A DNA stretch of 64,000 nucleotides. It comes from Leptotrichia sp. oral taxon 212. GTDB lineage: Bacteria; Fusobacteriota; Fusobacteriia; Fusobacteriales; Leptotrichiaceae. Location of the stretch: positions 496,001 to 560,000 of the forward strand of contig NZ_CP012410.1 in NCBI RefSeq assembly GCF_001274535.1, in the 5' to 3' direction. The notes below the pieces were generated by a model. It ran no database searches. It was not told the DNA's origin and worked only from the letters and a program-made list of their open reading frames with translations. Positions within the stretch are counted from its first letter, which is position 1. The number at the start of each line of letters is the position of its first letter. The translations under genes and the position numbers were made by a program. Positions 25,506-34,744 of the stretch are shown piece after piece.

Positions 25506-25659
25506 TGTAACAGACCTTCCTTCTAGTAAAAATGGGAGTATATAAAATCCATATAAATTAATGAAATAAAGTAAAAAAGTAATTTCTTTCTAATGTATAA
25601 CTAACCAAAACATAGTATAATTCTTAAAAAAATCAAATAAACCGTAAAGGAGTTCTAAT

Positions 25660-26319
25660 ATGAAAAAAACATTGGCAGTAACAGTATGTGCCATATTCCT
25701 GTCAGCTCTGACAGCATATGCTGAAGGGAATATTGTAGAGTTCAGGGCAGGATTTTCTCCAAGCCCTAAGTTTGATGTGACACCTTCAAAGAAGGCAAAG
25801 CCTTCATTTGAGATAGGTGCCGAGTACCGTTATGCAGTAACGAATAATACAGAGATTGGGGGAGGTATCGCATACCAGAACCATGGAAAACTGAAAAAGT
25901 TCACAGACATAGAAGACAGCTTTCTGCGTGTGGAAGTGCAGGATACAAAGCTATATAATTCAGTTCCTATTTATCTGACGGCAAAGTATAATTTCAGAAA
26001 TGACAGCGACTTTGTACCGTACATAAAGGCAAACCTGGGATATTCCTTTAATTCAGGAAGCAAAAGCAGTAACTATAAGACATACAGCAAGGTAACAGGT
26101 GCTGTACTTGACGAGGGGAAACTTAAGGACTTTTCGGTAGATGACGGTATCTACTATGCAGTAGGTGCAGGAATGACATACAGAGGATTCAACATTGACC
26201 TTTCCTATCAGGTAAACAGTGCCGACATGAAGGGTACAAGATATGACGGCAGAACTGATTCGGGAAGTGCCGACAACAGAAGAATAACACTGGGATTCGG
26301 ATACCAGTTCGGATTCTAG
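25660..26319 (+). CDS. Outer-membrane beta-barrel protein (opacity/OmpA-barrel-like)
   Basis: 219 residues, AAAGGAG ribosome binding site. Signal peptide about 1-21 (ending AYAEG), then alternating amphipathic strands and a terminal GYQFGF with the final Phe needed for barrel assembly. Predicted 8-stranded barrel of the OmpW/opacity type. A -10-like TATAAT lies at 25616-25621. It precedes the TPS transporter but is separated from it by a strong hairpin. A role as adhesin or as accessory to TPS secretion is inference. GC content matches the TpsA backbone and TpsB, unlike the AT-rich toxins. Confidence 0.75.
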   Translation: MKKTLAVTVCAIFLSALTAYAEGNIVEFRAGFSPSPKFDVTPSKKAKPSFEIGAEYRYAVTNNTEIGGGIAYQNHGKLKKFTDIEDSFLRVEVQDTKLYNSVPIYLTAKYNFRNDSDFVPYIKANLGYSFNSGSKSSNYKTYSKVTGAVLDEGKLKDFSVDDGIYYAVGAGMTYRGFNIDLSYQVNSADMKGTRYDGRTDSGSADNRRITLGFGYQFGF

Positions 26320-26329
26320 GAAGAAAGTT

Positions 26330-26387
26330 CATGTCCGGAAATTGATGGGAAAATATAATCTAAACTGCCAGTTTCCGGACATGTTTT
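26330..26387 (+). terminator. Strong hairpin between the barrel gene and tpsB
   Basis: CATGTCCGGAAATTG (26330-26344) pairs with CAGTTTCCGGACATG (26369-26383) through 15 positions with one G-U, followed by TTTT. A rho-independent terminator that may reduce rather than abolish transcription into tpsB, as no clear promoter lies between it and the next start. Confidence 0.75.
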
Positions 26388-26403
26388 AATATGTAAGAAA
26401 GTG

Positions 26404-28152
26404 ATGAAGAAAATGAAGAGCCTGCTTCCTGTACTTGCGATGATAATCATTGCAGGAAGTAATGTGAGGGCTGAAAAGAAGATACTGAAGAATGAGCTTC
26501 CAAAGACGGAAAGGGAGTTCCTTGAAAATGGGAATGACAGGATGATAGACCTTGATGACGGGAACGAAGTACAGCCACAGGATGGTGAGGGGCAGCCTAA
26601 ATTCCTCATAAAAAGGATAGTACTTAAAAGACCGAAGGATGGTATAAAACCCCTTGTAAGTGAAAAGAAGCTGAACGGAATAGTTAAGGAATATGAAAAC
26701 AGGGAACTGGGCATCAGTGACCTGAAACAGCTTGTAAAAAGACTGAACGGTGAGTATTCTTCAAAAGGTTTCATAACGACAAGGGTATACCTTGAGCCTG
26801 ACCAGAACATACAGGAAGGTACAGTAAGACTTGTAGCGCTGGAAGGAAAGCTTGAGGATGTCATACTTGACGGAGATACTCCTAAGGACAGGAGAAGGGC
26901 ATTTTTCGCCTTTACAAACGAAAAGGGGAAGGTGCTCAATATTTCACATATAGATAACGGAATAGACAACCTGAACAGGGTGGAGTCAAACAGTTCAAAG
27001 ATAAACATAGTCCCCGGGACGAAACAGGGATATTCAAAAATAATAGTGGAATCAGAAAAGAAGAAGCCATTCAGGTTCATAGTCAGCTATGAGGGTACAC
27101 AGAAGGACAGGGAAAAGTACAGGGTATCGATGGAATATGATAATCTCTTTGGGATAAATGACAGCATATCAGCATCATACAGGGGCGACATGGGGAAACT
27201 TGCAAAGAAGAAGGGACATAAGGACGAATATGCTGAAAGCTATTCATTCGGATATTCATTCCCTTTCAAGAGCTGGAGCTTCTCACTGTCACATGACAGG
27301 TCAGAAGACAACAGCCTTTTCCTTGGAACAACAGGAAACTTCAATATGAAGACGAAAAGCAGGGAAACAGGGATAAATGCTACAAAACTTCTTTACAGGG
27401 ATTCCGGTATGAAGCTCAATCTTTCGATGGGAATTAATGTAAAAAGTGAAAGGACATACCTTGCTGAAACAAGGCTTGAAACACAGGACAGAAATATAAC
27501 GGCTGCAACTGTGGGGATAAACGGGATGTTCAAGCCGTTTAAGGGAATAGCGACATACAGCCTCAGCTACTCCAAAGGTATAAAGGGATTCAGGGCAAAG
27601 GAGGACAACCCTTACAATGCGGGGACATTCCTGACACAGCCTGTGGATAAGTCAGACAGCAGATACCAGTTTGACAAGGTGAACCTTAATCTCAGTTATT
27701 ACAGACCGTTCTATTTTAATAATCAGGGGATAACTTTAAGGACAGTGTTTAATGGACAGTATTCAAAGGATTCACTGTTTTCAAGTGAAAAATTCAGCAT
27801 AGGGGGATTTGACACTGTAAAGGGATTCCCGTCATCAGTATCCGGAGATAAGGGATACAGCACAAAGCTGGAACTGAGCTACATACTGCCTTCGGATGAC
27901 AGCAGGACAGGACAGTTCCTGTATAAGGTAAGACCGTATATAGAAGCGGATCTGGGAAAGGTAAGGAACAGCTACAATTCATACGGAGACAGTAAAGGGC
28001 AGATAGTAACCCTGTCAAGCTATTCGGCAGGAATCAGATATTACGGAGAAACTGTTACACTTGATTTCGGAGTGGCAAAGACTGACAGAGGGAGAAGCCT
28101 TTTAAAGGCAGACCCGCATAGGGGATTTGTCTCAGTGACAGCCTCATTCTAA
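26404..28152 (+). CDS. TpsB/ShlB/FhaC-type two-partner secretion transporter
   Basis: 582-residue outer-membrane Omp85-family exporter for TpsA proteins. Signal peptide about 1-21, then POTRA domains (about 65-235; FLIKRIVL, GYSKIIVESEKKKP), then the 16-stranded barrel with the diagnostic FSIGGFDTVKGFP and a closing VSVTASF. ATG 26404 is preferred over the adjacent GTG. It is the only TpsB in the window and presumably exports the 2648-residue TpsA and any recombinants of it. Unusually it lies about 7 kb downstream of TpsA with orphan modules between. Confidence 0.92.
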   Translation: MKKMKSLLPVLAMIIIAGSNVRAEKKILKNELPKTEREFLENGNDRMIDLDDGNEVQPQDGEGQPKFLIKRIVLKRPKDGIKPLVSEKKLNGIVKEYENRELGISDLKQLVKRLNGEYSSKGFITTRVYLEPDQNIQEGTVRLVALEGKLEDVILDGDTPKDRRRAFFAFTNEKGKVLNISHIDNGIDNLNRVESNSSKINIVPGTKQGYSKIIVESEKKKPFRFIVSYEGTQKDREKYRVSMEYDNLFGINDSISASYRGDMGKLAKKKGHKDEYAESYSFGYSFPFKSWSFSLSHDRSEDNSLFLGTTGNFNMKTKSRETGINATKLLYRDSGMKLNLSMGINVKSERTYLAETRLETQDRNITAATVGINGMFKPFKGIATYSLSYSKGIKGFRAKEDNPYNAGTFLTQPVDKSDSRYQFDKVNLNLSYYRPFYFNNQGITLRTVFNGQYSKDSLFSSEKFSIGGFDTVKGFPSSVSGDKGYSTKLELSYILPSDDSRTGQFLYKVRPYIEADLGKVRNSYNSYGDSKGQIVTLSSYSAGIRYYGETVTLDFGVAKTDRGRSLLKADPHRGFVSVTASF

Positions 28153-28173
28153 AGTGAAAGGAAGAAATAGTAA

Positions 28174-30036
28174 ATGAAAAAGATGTTGATTCTGATGACA
28201 GGACTGCTTATGCTCAGCTGCGGTCCGTCAAAAAAGGACATAAATAAGGGGAAGATATCAGGAACGGATATAACGGAGCTTCAGGTGATAGAAGACAAGT
28301 TCTACAGATATGGGGAAGAGAAGCCCTTCACAGGTAAAATAATAGTCAGGGATGACGAGGACAGGGTTGAAACTGTGGAAGAGGTAAAGGACGGAGTAAT
28401 AGACGGGAAATTTGAGAGCTATTATGAGACAGGAAAGTTAAAGGAAGAATACAGCATAAAAAATGATAAGATAGAAGGACAGTATAAATGGTACGGGAAG
28501 GACGGAAGCATAGAAATATCGGCTGTATATAAGAATAATGAAAGGGAGTCGGAACAGGCCATATCTACGAAGGATAAGAAGCCTTTCACAGGAACCTATA
28601 CTGAAACATATGAAAATGGAAATATCTCACAGACTATAAAGTTCAGTGACGGGAAAAGGGAAGGAGAAACGATATTCTATTATGACAGCGGAAAGATAAG
28701 GGAAAGAATACCTTATTCAAACGGACTCCGTGAAGGTAACTATTTCTACTACAATACGGCAGGTGAAGTCATAGGGAAGGGTATATTTGTAAATGACAAG
28801 CGTGAAGGACAGTGGCTGGTATACGATGAGGATGAGAAGACCCTGATAGAGAAGGTGTATTCAGGCGGACTAGAGGAAGGACCTTATAAGGTATACTATG
28901 AAGATGGAAAACTGAGGGCTGAAGGAACATACAGGGCAGGAAAGCTGGAAGGAGTATACAAGTCCTACTATCCTAACGGAACAGTTGAAACGGAAGTGAA
29001 CTATGCCAATGGAAAGAGGGAAGGAGCATACAAAATAAACTATGAAAGCAATAAACCTAAGGAAAGCGGTACATACAAGGATGACAAAATTATAGGAGAT
29101 GTGACGGTGCTTCATGAAAACGGAGCAAAACTTGCAGACCTTCACTATACACAGGACGGGAAAAAGACAGGTAAATGGACATATCTTTATCCGGGAGGAC
29201 AGCTGCAGCAGGAATTCACATATGAGAATGACAGGCCTGTCGGAAAATACAGAAAACTTTATGAAAGCGGAAAGACAGCGGAGGAAGGTCAGTATAAGAA
29301 TGGACTTCTTGATGGGGAAGTGAAGCTTTTCTATGAGAACGGTCAGGTTGCATCAAAAGTAAAATTTGTAAGAAACTCCAAAGAAGGAGAAGCAGTATCA
29401 TACTATGAGAACGGTAAAGAAAAGGAAAAAGGAGTATTCAGACATGACAAGTACGAAGGGAAAGTAACAGTCTGGTATGACAATGGAGAAGTTGCAGTTG
29501 AACAGAACTTTAAGAACGGACTTCTTGAAGGGGAGTATAAGGAGTTCTATAAAGGAAAGAAACCTAAGATAATTGCCAACTATGTAAAAGGTAAGGAAGA
29601 GGGTACATACACTATACTTTATGAAAACGGACAGAAACAGGTGGTTTCACAGTTTAAGGATGGACTTGCAGAAGGAGAGTGGATATATTACTATCAGAAC
29701 GGCAAGGAGAACAAGAAGGTAAGATTTGTTAAGGGACAGAAGGAAGGAAAGCAGGAAGAGTTCTATGAAAACGGTGGAAAGAAACTGGAATCAGAATTTA
29801 AGGACGGTAAGGAAACAGGTCAGTGGACGGTGTACTTTGAAAACGGAAAGGTATCTACTACATTCAGTTATACAGACGGACTTCTTAACGGACCGGTTGT
29901 TATAAATGACGACAAGGGAGTGAAGATAGTTGAAGGGAACTACAAAAATGGAAAAGAGGATGGTAAGTGGATATTCTATGATGAAAGCGGTAAAGTAAAG
30001 AAAACTGAAGAATACGAACTTGGTAAAAAGAAATAG
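28174..30036 (+). CDS. Lipoprotein of MORN/YwqK-type repeats
   Basis: 620 residues. Lipoprotein signal with LMLSC (Cys at about 16), then about 22 repeats of roughly 23 residues of the form YYENGK-----F-NGK-EG, the MORN_2/YwqK pattern. Follows tpsB after 21 bases and so is probably co-transcribed. Such repeat proteins are often annotated as 'antitoxin' because YwqK accompanies toxin genes, but that function is not established. Here it could be a surface or periplasmic companion of the TPS system. Many repeats are close to one another, so length may vary between strains. Confidence 0.85.
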   Translation: MKKMLILMTGLLMLSCGPSKKDINKGKISGTDITELQVIEDKFYRYGEEKPFTGKIIVRDDEDRVETVEEVKDGVIDGKFESYYETGKLKEEYSIKNDKIEGQYKWYGKDGSIEISAVYKNNERESEQAISTKDKKPFTGTYTETYENGNISQTIKFSDGKREGETIFYYDSGKIRERIPYSNGLREGNYFYYNTAGEVIGKGIFVNDKREGQWLVYDEDEKTLIEKVYSGGLEEGPYKVYYEDGKLRAEGTYRAGKLEGVYKSYYPNGTVETEVNYANGKREGAYKINYESNKPKESGTYKDDKIIGDVTVLHENGAKLADLHYTQDGKKTGKWTYLYPGGQLQQEFTYENDRPVGKYRKLYESGKTAEEGQYKNGLLDGEVKLFYENGQVASKVKFVRNSKEGEAVSYYENGKEKEKGVFRHDKYEGKVTVWYDNGEVAVEQNFKNGLLEGEYKEFYKGKKPKIIANYVKGKEEGTYTILYENGQKQVVSQFKDGLAEGEWIYYYQNGKENKKVRFVKGQKEGKQEEFYENGGKKLESEFKDGKETGQWTVYFENGKVSTTFSYTDGLLNGPVVINDDKGVKIVEGNYKNGKEDGKWIFYDESGKVKKTEEYELGKKK

Positions 30037-30112
30037 CAATGTAAAAACACACCTGATAAAAAAATATATACTGATCCAAAAAAAGTTGGATAAATTAATT
30101 TAACTAGTCAAT

Positions 30113-30151
30113 AAGGATTAATTTCTGTACAGGGCAGGAGTTAATCCTTTT
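30113..30151 (+). terminator. Terminator after the repeat lipoprotein
   Basis: AAGGATTAA (30113-30121) pairs with TTAATCCTT (30141-30149), followed by T residues. A smaller TCCAA/TTGGA hairpin lies just upstream (30075-30090). Confidence 0.6.
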
Positions 30152-30264
30152 AAATTTAACACATTCATAGTCAATAAATTCAGTTTTGACATTTTTTTAT
30201 AGAAAAAAATTAAAAAGTTTGATAAAATATAAGTTGATAAAGTTTCCAGGGAGAAATTTAATAC

Positions 30265-30619
30265 ATGGAAAATCTTAACAAAAAAGTAGAGAAAATTATA
30301 AGAAAAAATAACATAAATACAGAAAAACTGAAAGCAGTTCTGCTGCAGAGGAAAGAATGACGAATGGTTTAGCCTGAGTTTATATATACCGATAGATATA
30401 AGGGGAATGATTATAAAAGATTATCTGGATATGATTTTATCCCGGAAAATAGATAAGATTTACAGTTGTTCAGAAAACAGGATTTTTATAAATAAATATA
30501 GAAATCTTATAATTTCTGACTTAAATGACAGAATAGTCGAACAGATATTTCTTAATTCAATTACAAGACCTGATTTATTAGCTGCGTTAGTAAATCACTT
30601 CTATGTTAGAGAAAAGTAA
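30265..30619 (+). pseudogene. Small hypothetical gene with a frameshift
   Basis: ATG 30265 after AGGGAGAAA encodes MENLNKKVEKIIRKNN to a stop at 30358-30360. In another frame the sequence continues smoothly as NDEWFSLSLYIPIDIRGM through VNHFYVREK to 30619. Both parts read as coding and together give a protein of about 117 residues, so a single-base indel near 30340-30355 probably broke one gene. If not, the second part starts at ATG 30407 and encodes 70 residues. Function not recognised. Located just upstream of the thymidylate kinase gene. Confidence 0.55.
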
Positions 30620-30649
30620 TAAAAATAAAATAAAACAGGTAGGATGAAA

Positions 30650-31330
30650 ATGGGAAAACTTATAATTATAGAGGGTACTGACGGAAGTGGAAAACAGACG
30701 CAGACAGGACTTTTATATGAAAAATTGTGTGAAATAAAAGGCAGGGAAAAAGTAAGGAAGATATCTTTTCCAAATTATGAAAGTAAAGCTTCTGAGCCTG
30801 TAAAAATGTATCTTTCAGGAGAGTTTGGGGAAAAGGCTGACAGTGTGAATGCCTATGCGGCTTCAGTTCTATTTTCGGTAGACAGGTTTGCTTCATTTAA
30901 GACAGAATGGGAAGAATTCTATAATAATGGCGGTGTTGTACTGAGTGACAGGTACACAATTTCCAACATGATTCATCAGGCATCTAAAATTAGGGACAGG
31001 GAAGAGAGGGAAAAATATCTTGACTGGCTGGTGGATCTGGAATGGAATAAAATAGGGATTCCAAAGCCGGATTTAGTGTTTTTTCTGGATATACCCTTTG
31101 AATTTAGCCAGAAACTTATGAAGGACAGAAAAAATAAAATAACAGGAGAGAAAATAAAGGATATACATGAGCAGGATGTTGAATATTTAAGAAATGCCTA
31201 CAATATAGCAAAAGAACTGGCAGAAATGTATAAATGGCATGTTGTGGACTGTGTGGAAAATGAAAAACTGAAAAGCATTGAAGAAATAAATGACAGAATG
31301 ATGAAAATTATTCTGGAGAAAGGGATATAG
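30650..31330 (+). CDS. tmk: Thymidylate kinase (dTMP kinase)
   Basis: Phosphorylates dTMP to dTDP. About 226 residues from ATG 30650 (AGG spacing favours it over ATG 30644). P-loop GTDGSGKQT at about 8-16, DR-Y motif LSDRYTISNMIHQ near 96-108, and LVFFLDIP later. The glutamine after the P-loop lysine and the lid sequence resemble the longer TMPK type of Clostridia and Fusobacteriota. Two bases separate its stop from hisS, so the pair is an operon. Confidence 0.88.
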   Translation: MGKLIIIEGTDGSGKQTQTGLLYEKLCEIKGREKVRKISFPNYESKASEPVKMYLSGEFGEKADSVNAYAASVLFSVDRFASFKTEWEEFYNNGGVVLSDRYTISNMIHQASKIRDREEREKYLDWLVDLEWNKIGIPKPDLVFFLDIPFEFSQKLMKDRKNKITGEKIKDIHEQDVEYLRNAYNIAKELAEMYKWHVVDCVENEKLKSIEEINDRMMKIILEKGI

Positions 31331-31332
31331 TC

Positions 31333-32571
31333 ATGATAAGTGTTTTAAAGGGAATGAAGGACAGACATTCTGATGATGTGAGAAAATATGATTTTATAGT
31401 TGATACGGCAAAGGAAGTATTTTCAAAATACGGGTTTGAAAGAATAATAACTCCAATTCTTGAGGAAACGGAACTTTTCAGAAGAAGTGTCGGAGATGAA
31501 ACAGATGTGGTGTCAAAGGAAATGTATGAATTTAAGGACAAGGGAAACAGAAGCGTGTCAATGCGTCCGGAAGGGACTGCAGGAGTTGTAAGGGCCTACC
31601 TTGAAGCCGGTCTGCACAAATCAGATCCGATTGTAAAATGGTTCTATAATGGTCCTATGTACAGATATGAGGCGCCTCAGAAGGGAAGATACAGGGAATT
31701 TCATCAGGTGGGAGCAGAAATATTCGGGATAAGAAGCCCTTATCTTGATGCGGAAATAATAAGAATGGGATGCGAATTTCTGGAAAAACTGGGAATAACA
31801 GGATTGACAGTTGAAATAAACAGTCTTGGAAATATAGAATCTAGAAAAAAATATATTGAAGACCTGAAGGCTTTCATGGCTGAAAGACTTGATAAACTGA
31901 GTGAAGATTCAAAGAAAAGATATGAGAAAAATCCTTTGAGAGCATTAGATTCCAAAGATAAGGGAGATCAGGAACAGTTTAAGGATGCTCCGAAATTGTA
32001 TGATTATCTCGATGAGGAAAGTAAGAAGTATTTTGAAGATACAAAAAAATATCTTGAGCTGCTGAATATAAAATATATTGAAAATTCTAAGCTTGTAAGG
32101 GGACTGGACTACTATTCAGATACTGTATTTGAGATAAAATCTGATAAACTTGGAGCACAGGCGACAGTCCTTGCAGGTGGAAGATATGACAGGCTCCTTG
32201 AAATACTTGATAATGTAAAAATACCTGCGATAGGATTTGCGGCAGGAATGGAAAGAATAGCAATGCTTATGGATGAAAATCTTATTGGAAATAAGGAAAA
32301 TGGAGTATATATAGTATATTTTGATGATACAAAGGAATACTTTATAAAAACTCTGGAAGAATTAAGAAAAAATGACATTAAGGCAAGTTTTGACTATAAT
32401 CCAAAAAGCTTTGGAGCACAGATGAAAAAAGCAAATAAAATCAATGCGGAATATGTGCTGATTTTAGGCGAAGAGGAACAAAAGGAAAATGTTGTTACAT
32501 TGAAAAAGTTTAGTACAGGAGAGCAAGAAAAGTATTCTCTGGATAAAGTGATAGAAATAGTTAAAGATTAG
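31333..32571 (+). CDS. hisS: Histidine-tRNA ligase
   Basis: Class II synthetase of 412 residues, normal length. Visible are the N-terminal LKGMKD, motif 2 region FYNGPMYRYEAPQKGRYREFHQ, the histidine-binding loop LVRGLDYYSDTVFE, motif 3 IGFAAGMERIAML and a C-terminal anticodon-binding domain. Starts two bases after tmk and is followed by aspS after about 90 bases, the common hisS-aspS order. Confidence 0.97.
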   Translation: MISVLKGMKDRHSDDVRKYDFIVDTAKEVFSKYGFERIITPILEETELFRRSVGDETDVVSKEMYEFKDKGNRSVSMRPEGTAGVVRAYLEAGLHKSDPIVKWFYNGPMYRYEAPQKGRYREFHQVGAEIFGIRSPYLDAEIIRMGCEFLEKLGITGLTVEINSLGNIESRKKYIEDLKAFMAERLDKLSEDSKKRYEKNPLRALDSKDKGDQEQFKDAPKLYDYLDEESKKYFEDTKKYLELLNIKYIENSKLVRGLDYYSDTVFEIKSDKLGAQATVLAGGRYDRLLEILDNVKIPAIGFAAGMERIAMLMDENLIGNKENGVYIVYFDDTKEYFIKTLEELRKNDIKASFDYNPKSFGAQMKKANKINAEYVLILGEEEQKENVVTLKKFSTGEQEKYSLDKVIEIVKD

Positions 32572-32662
32572 CAGGATATTAGAATGGTATCTTGAATGTT
32601 ATATTGAAAATATATAGTTAGATGAAGAAAATAAAGGCTTAAAATAAGATAGAGGTGAAGAA

Positions 32663-34438
32663 ATGTATAGAAATTATAAACTAAATGAATTGAGGATAGA
32701 AAATGCTGGCGAGGAAGTAGTCCTGTCAGGATGGATTTCAAAGATAAGGGATAAAGGGCATTTTGTATTTATTGATTTAAGGGATAGATACGGAGTTACA
32801 CAGATATTTGTAAATGAAGAAGTTTCAGGAAAAGAAATGCTTGAAAAAGCAAAAAAATATAAAAATGAATGGGTAATAAAAGTAAAAGGTACAGTTGTGG
32901 AAAGAAGCAGCAAGAATCCTAATATTCCTACAGGAGATATTGAAGTGCAGCCTAAGGAAATAGAAATTCTGAGTCAGGCAAAGCAGCTTCCTTTTGAAAT
33001 AGATGAAACAGGAAATCTGAATGAGAATATAAGGCTTACATACAGATATCTTGATATAAGAAGACCAAAAATGCTGAATAATATAATCAAAAGAAATGAT
33101 ATGCTCTTTTCAATAAGAAAATTTATGAATGAAAAGGGATTTCTTGATGTGGATACTCCAATACTGGCAAAGGCTACACCTGAAGGGGCAAGAGACTTTA
33201 TAGTGCCAAGCAGAACAAATAAGGGGGATTTTTATGCACTGCCTCAGTCACCTCAACTGTTCAAGCAGATTCTGATGGTTGCGGGAATTGATAAATACTA
33301 TCAGCTTGCGAAATGTTTCAGGGATGAGGATTTGAGGGCAGATAGACAGCCTGAATTTACTCAGCTTGATGTGGAAATGTCCTTTGTGGAGCAGGAAGAT
33401 GTAATAAATGTAATGGAAGAACTGGCTAAAAGAGTATTTAAGGATGTAACAGGACATGAAGTAACGGAAAAATTTGAAAGAATGTCCTATGATGATGCAA
33501 TGAATAACTACGGTTCTGATAAACCGGACCTGAGATTTGACATGAAACTTATAGATTTGTCAGAAGAAACAGCAAATGCAGGTTTTTCAGTATTCGAAAA
33601 TGCAGTAAAAGAAGGTGGAAAGGTAAAAGCTGTCGTAGCACCTGAAGGAGAAAAATTTTCAAGAAAACATATAAAGGATCTGGAAGATTATGTGAAAACC
33701 TACTTTAAGGCAAAAGGACTGGCTTATATAAAGATAGATGAAAAAGGGGAAGTGAACTCTCCTATTGCTAAATTTTTCAGTGAAGAGACAATGAAAAAGA
33801 TTATTGAAAAACTTGGTATAAAGAATAATGAAATTGCACTGATTCTGGCAGACAGCTACAAAACTGTACATTACGGACTGGGAGCATTGAGATTAAAACT
33901 CGGAGAAGATCTTGGTCTGATAGACAAAGATGCTTACAAATTCTTATGGGTAGTGGACTTTCCAATGTTTGAATGGAGCGAAGAAGAAAACAGATATAAG
34001 GCTCAGCATCATCCATTTACTTCCATAAAAGCTGAAGATAGAAAATATCTGGATACAGATGAACTGGATAAGATAAAGACAGATTCCTATGATATGGTGT
34101 TAAATGGTTATGAAATTGGTGGTGGAAGCATAAGAATTTATGATGAGGAATTACAGGAGAAGGTATTTGAAAAACTTGGACTTGGGAAAGAGGAACAGCA
34201 GGAAAAATTTGGATTCTTCCTTGAAGTGCTGAAATATGGGGTACCGCCTCATGGGGGACTGGCATTTGGTATAGACAGATGGCTCATGGCAATGCTGAAG
34301 GAATCTTCAATAAAAGAAGTGATACCGTTTCCTAAAACAAACAAAGGACAGGATCTTATGACAGGGGCACCTGCAGGAGTTGAAGAAAGTGTACTTGAAG
34401 AAGATCTGAGACTGAAACTTCTGGAAATAGAAAAATAG
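32663..34438 (+). CDS. aspS: Aspartate-tRNA ligase, bacterial type
   Basis: 591 residues. N-terminal OB-fold anticodon-binding domain ([21 protein letters not shown]), class II motif 2 ([23 protein letters not shown] is split here by family convention), the GAD insert domain in the middle (about 290-420), and motif 3 with [10 protein letters not shown] near the C-terminus. AGAGGTGAAG precedes the ATG. The GAD domain marks the bacterial D-type enzyme. Full length and intact. Confidence 0.97.
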   Translation: MYRNYKLNELRIENAGEEVVLSGWISKIRDKGHFVFIDLRDRYGVTQIFVNEEVSGKEMLEKAKKYKNEWVIKVKGTVVERSSKNPNIPTGDIEVQPKEIEILSQAKQLPFEIDETGNLNENIRLTYRYLDIRRPKMLNNIIKRNDMLFSIRKFMNEKGFLDVDTPILAKATPEGARDFIVPSRTNKGDFYALPQSPQLFKQILMVAGIDKYYQLAKCFRDEDLRADRQPEFTQLDVEMSFVEQEDVINVMEELAKRVFKDVTGHEVTEKFERMSYDDAMNNYGSDKPDLRFDMKLIDLSEETANAGFSVFENAVKEGGKVKAVVAPEGEKFSRKHIKDLEDYVKTYFKAKGLAYIKIDEKGEVNSPIAKFFSEETMKKIIEKLGIKNNEIALILADSYKTVHYGLGALRLKLGEDLGLIDKDAYKFLWVVDFPMFEWSEEENRYKAQHHPFTSIKAEDRKYLDTDELDKIKTDSYDMVLNGYEIGGGSIRIYDEELQEKVFEKLGLGKEEQQEKFGFFLEVLKYGVPPHGGLAFGIDRWLMAMLKESSIKEVIPFPKTNKGQDLMTGAPAGVEESVLEEDLRLKLLEIEK

Positions 34439-34482
34439 AATTCAAAATTAGATATAGTTAAGTTAAAAATATAGGAGGAAAT

Positions 34483-34701
34483 ATGATAATTCTTTTTGGA
34501 AGCAAAACAATGTATAAAAATATGGGAACAGTAGGTTCTTATTATTGTGAAAGATGCCATAACACTTCTGAATGGCAGTTTATGCAGCATCGAACGTGGT
34601 TCACGCTGTTTTTTATACCTGTATTTCCTATAAGCGGAAAACATGAATATTTACAATGTCCTATTTGCAGTCAGGCATACAGAGTTCCTGAAGAAAAGTA
34701 A
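34483..34701 (+). CDS. Small zinc-ribbon protein
   Basis: 72 residues with AGGAGG upstream. Two CxxC pairs (CERC near 24-27 and CPIC near 60-63) flank a hydrophobic stretch WFTLFFIPVFPISGKHEYL, the pattern of the zinc-ribbon family found as short proteins in Gram-positive and fusobacterial genomes. Metal binding is a safe inference; the role is unknown. Lies between aspS and the PTS gene. Confidence 0.75.
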   Translation: MIILFGSKTMYKNMGTVGSYYCERCHNTSEWQFMQHRTWFTLFFIPVFPISGKHEYLQCPICSQAYRVPEEK

Positions 34702-34744
34702 CCTCAAATCATCTTTTTAAAAATATGGAAAAAGAGGAGAAAAA

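Noticed and set aside
26316-27080. Long minus-strand reading frame of 254 codons opposite tpsB
   Set aside because: It is antisense to a well-supported TpsB with signal peptide, POTRA and barrel motifs. Its Ser/Phe/Leu-rich composition is what the complement of Glu/Lys/Arg-rich codons gives, and it has no ribosome binding site.
32572-32662. T-box or riboswitch upstream of aspS/hisS
   Set aside because: The gap is only about 90 bases, with no specifier-like stem, no T-box sequence and no terminator/antiterminator pair.
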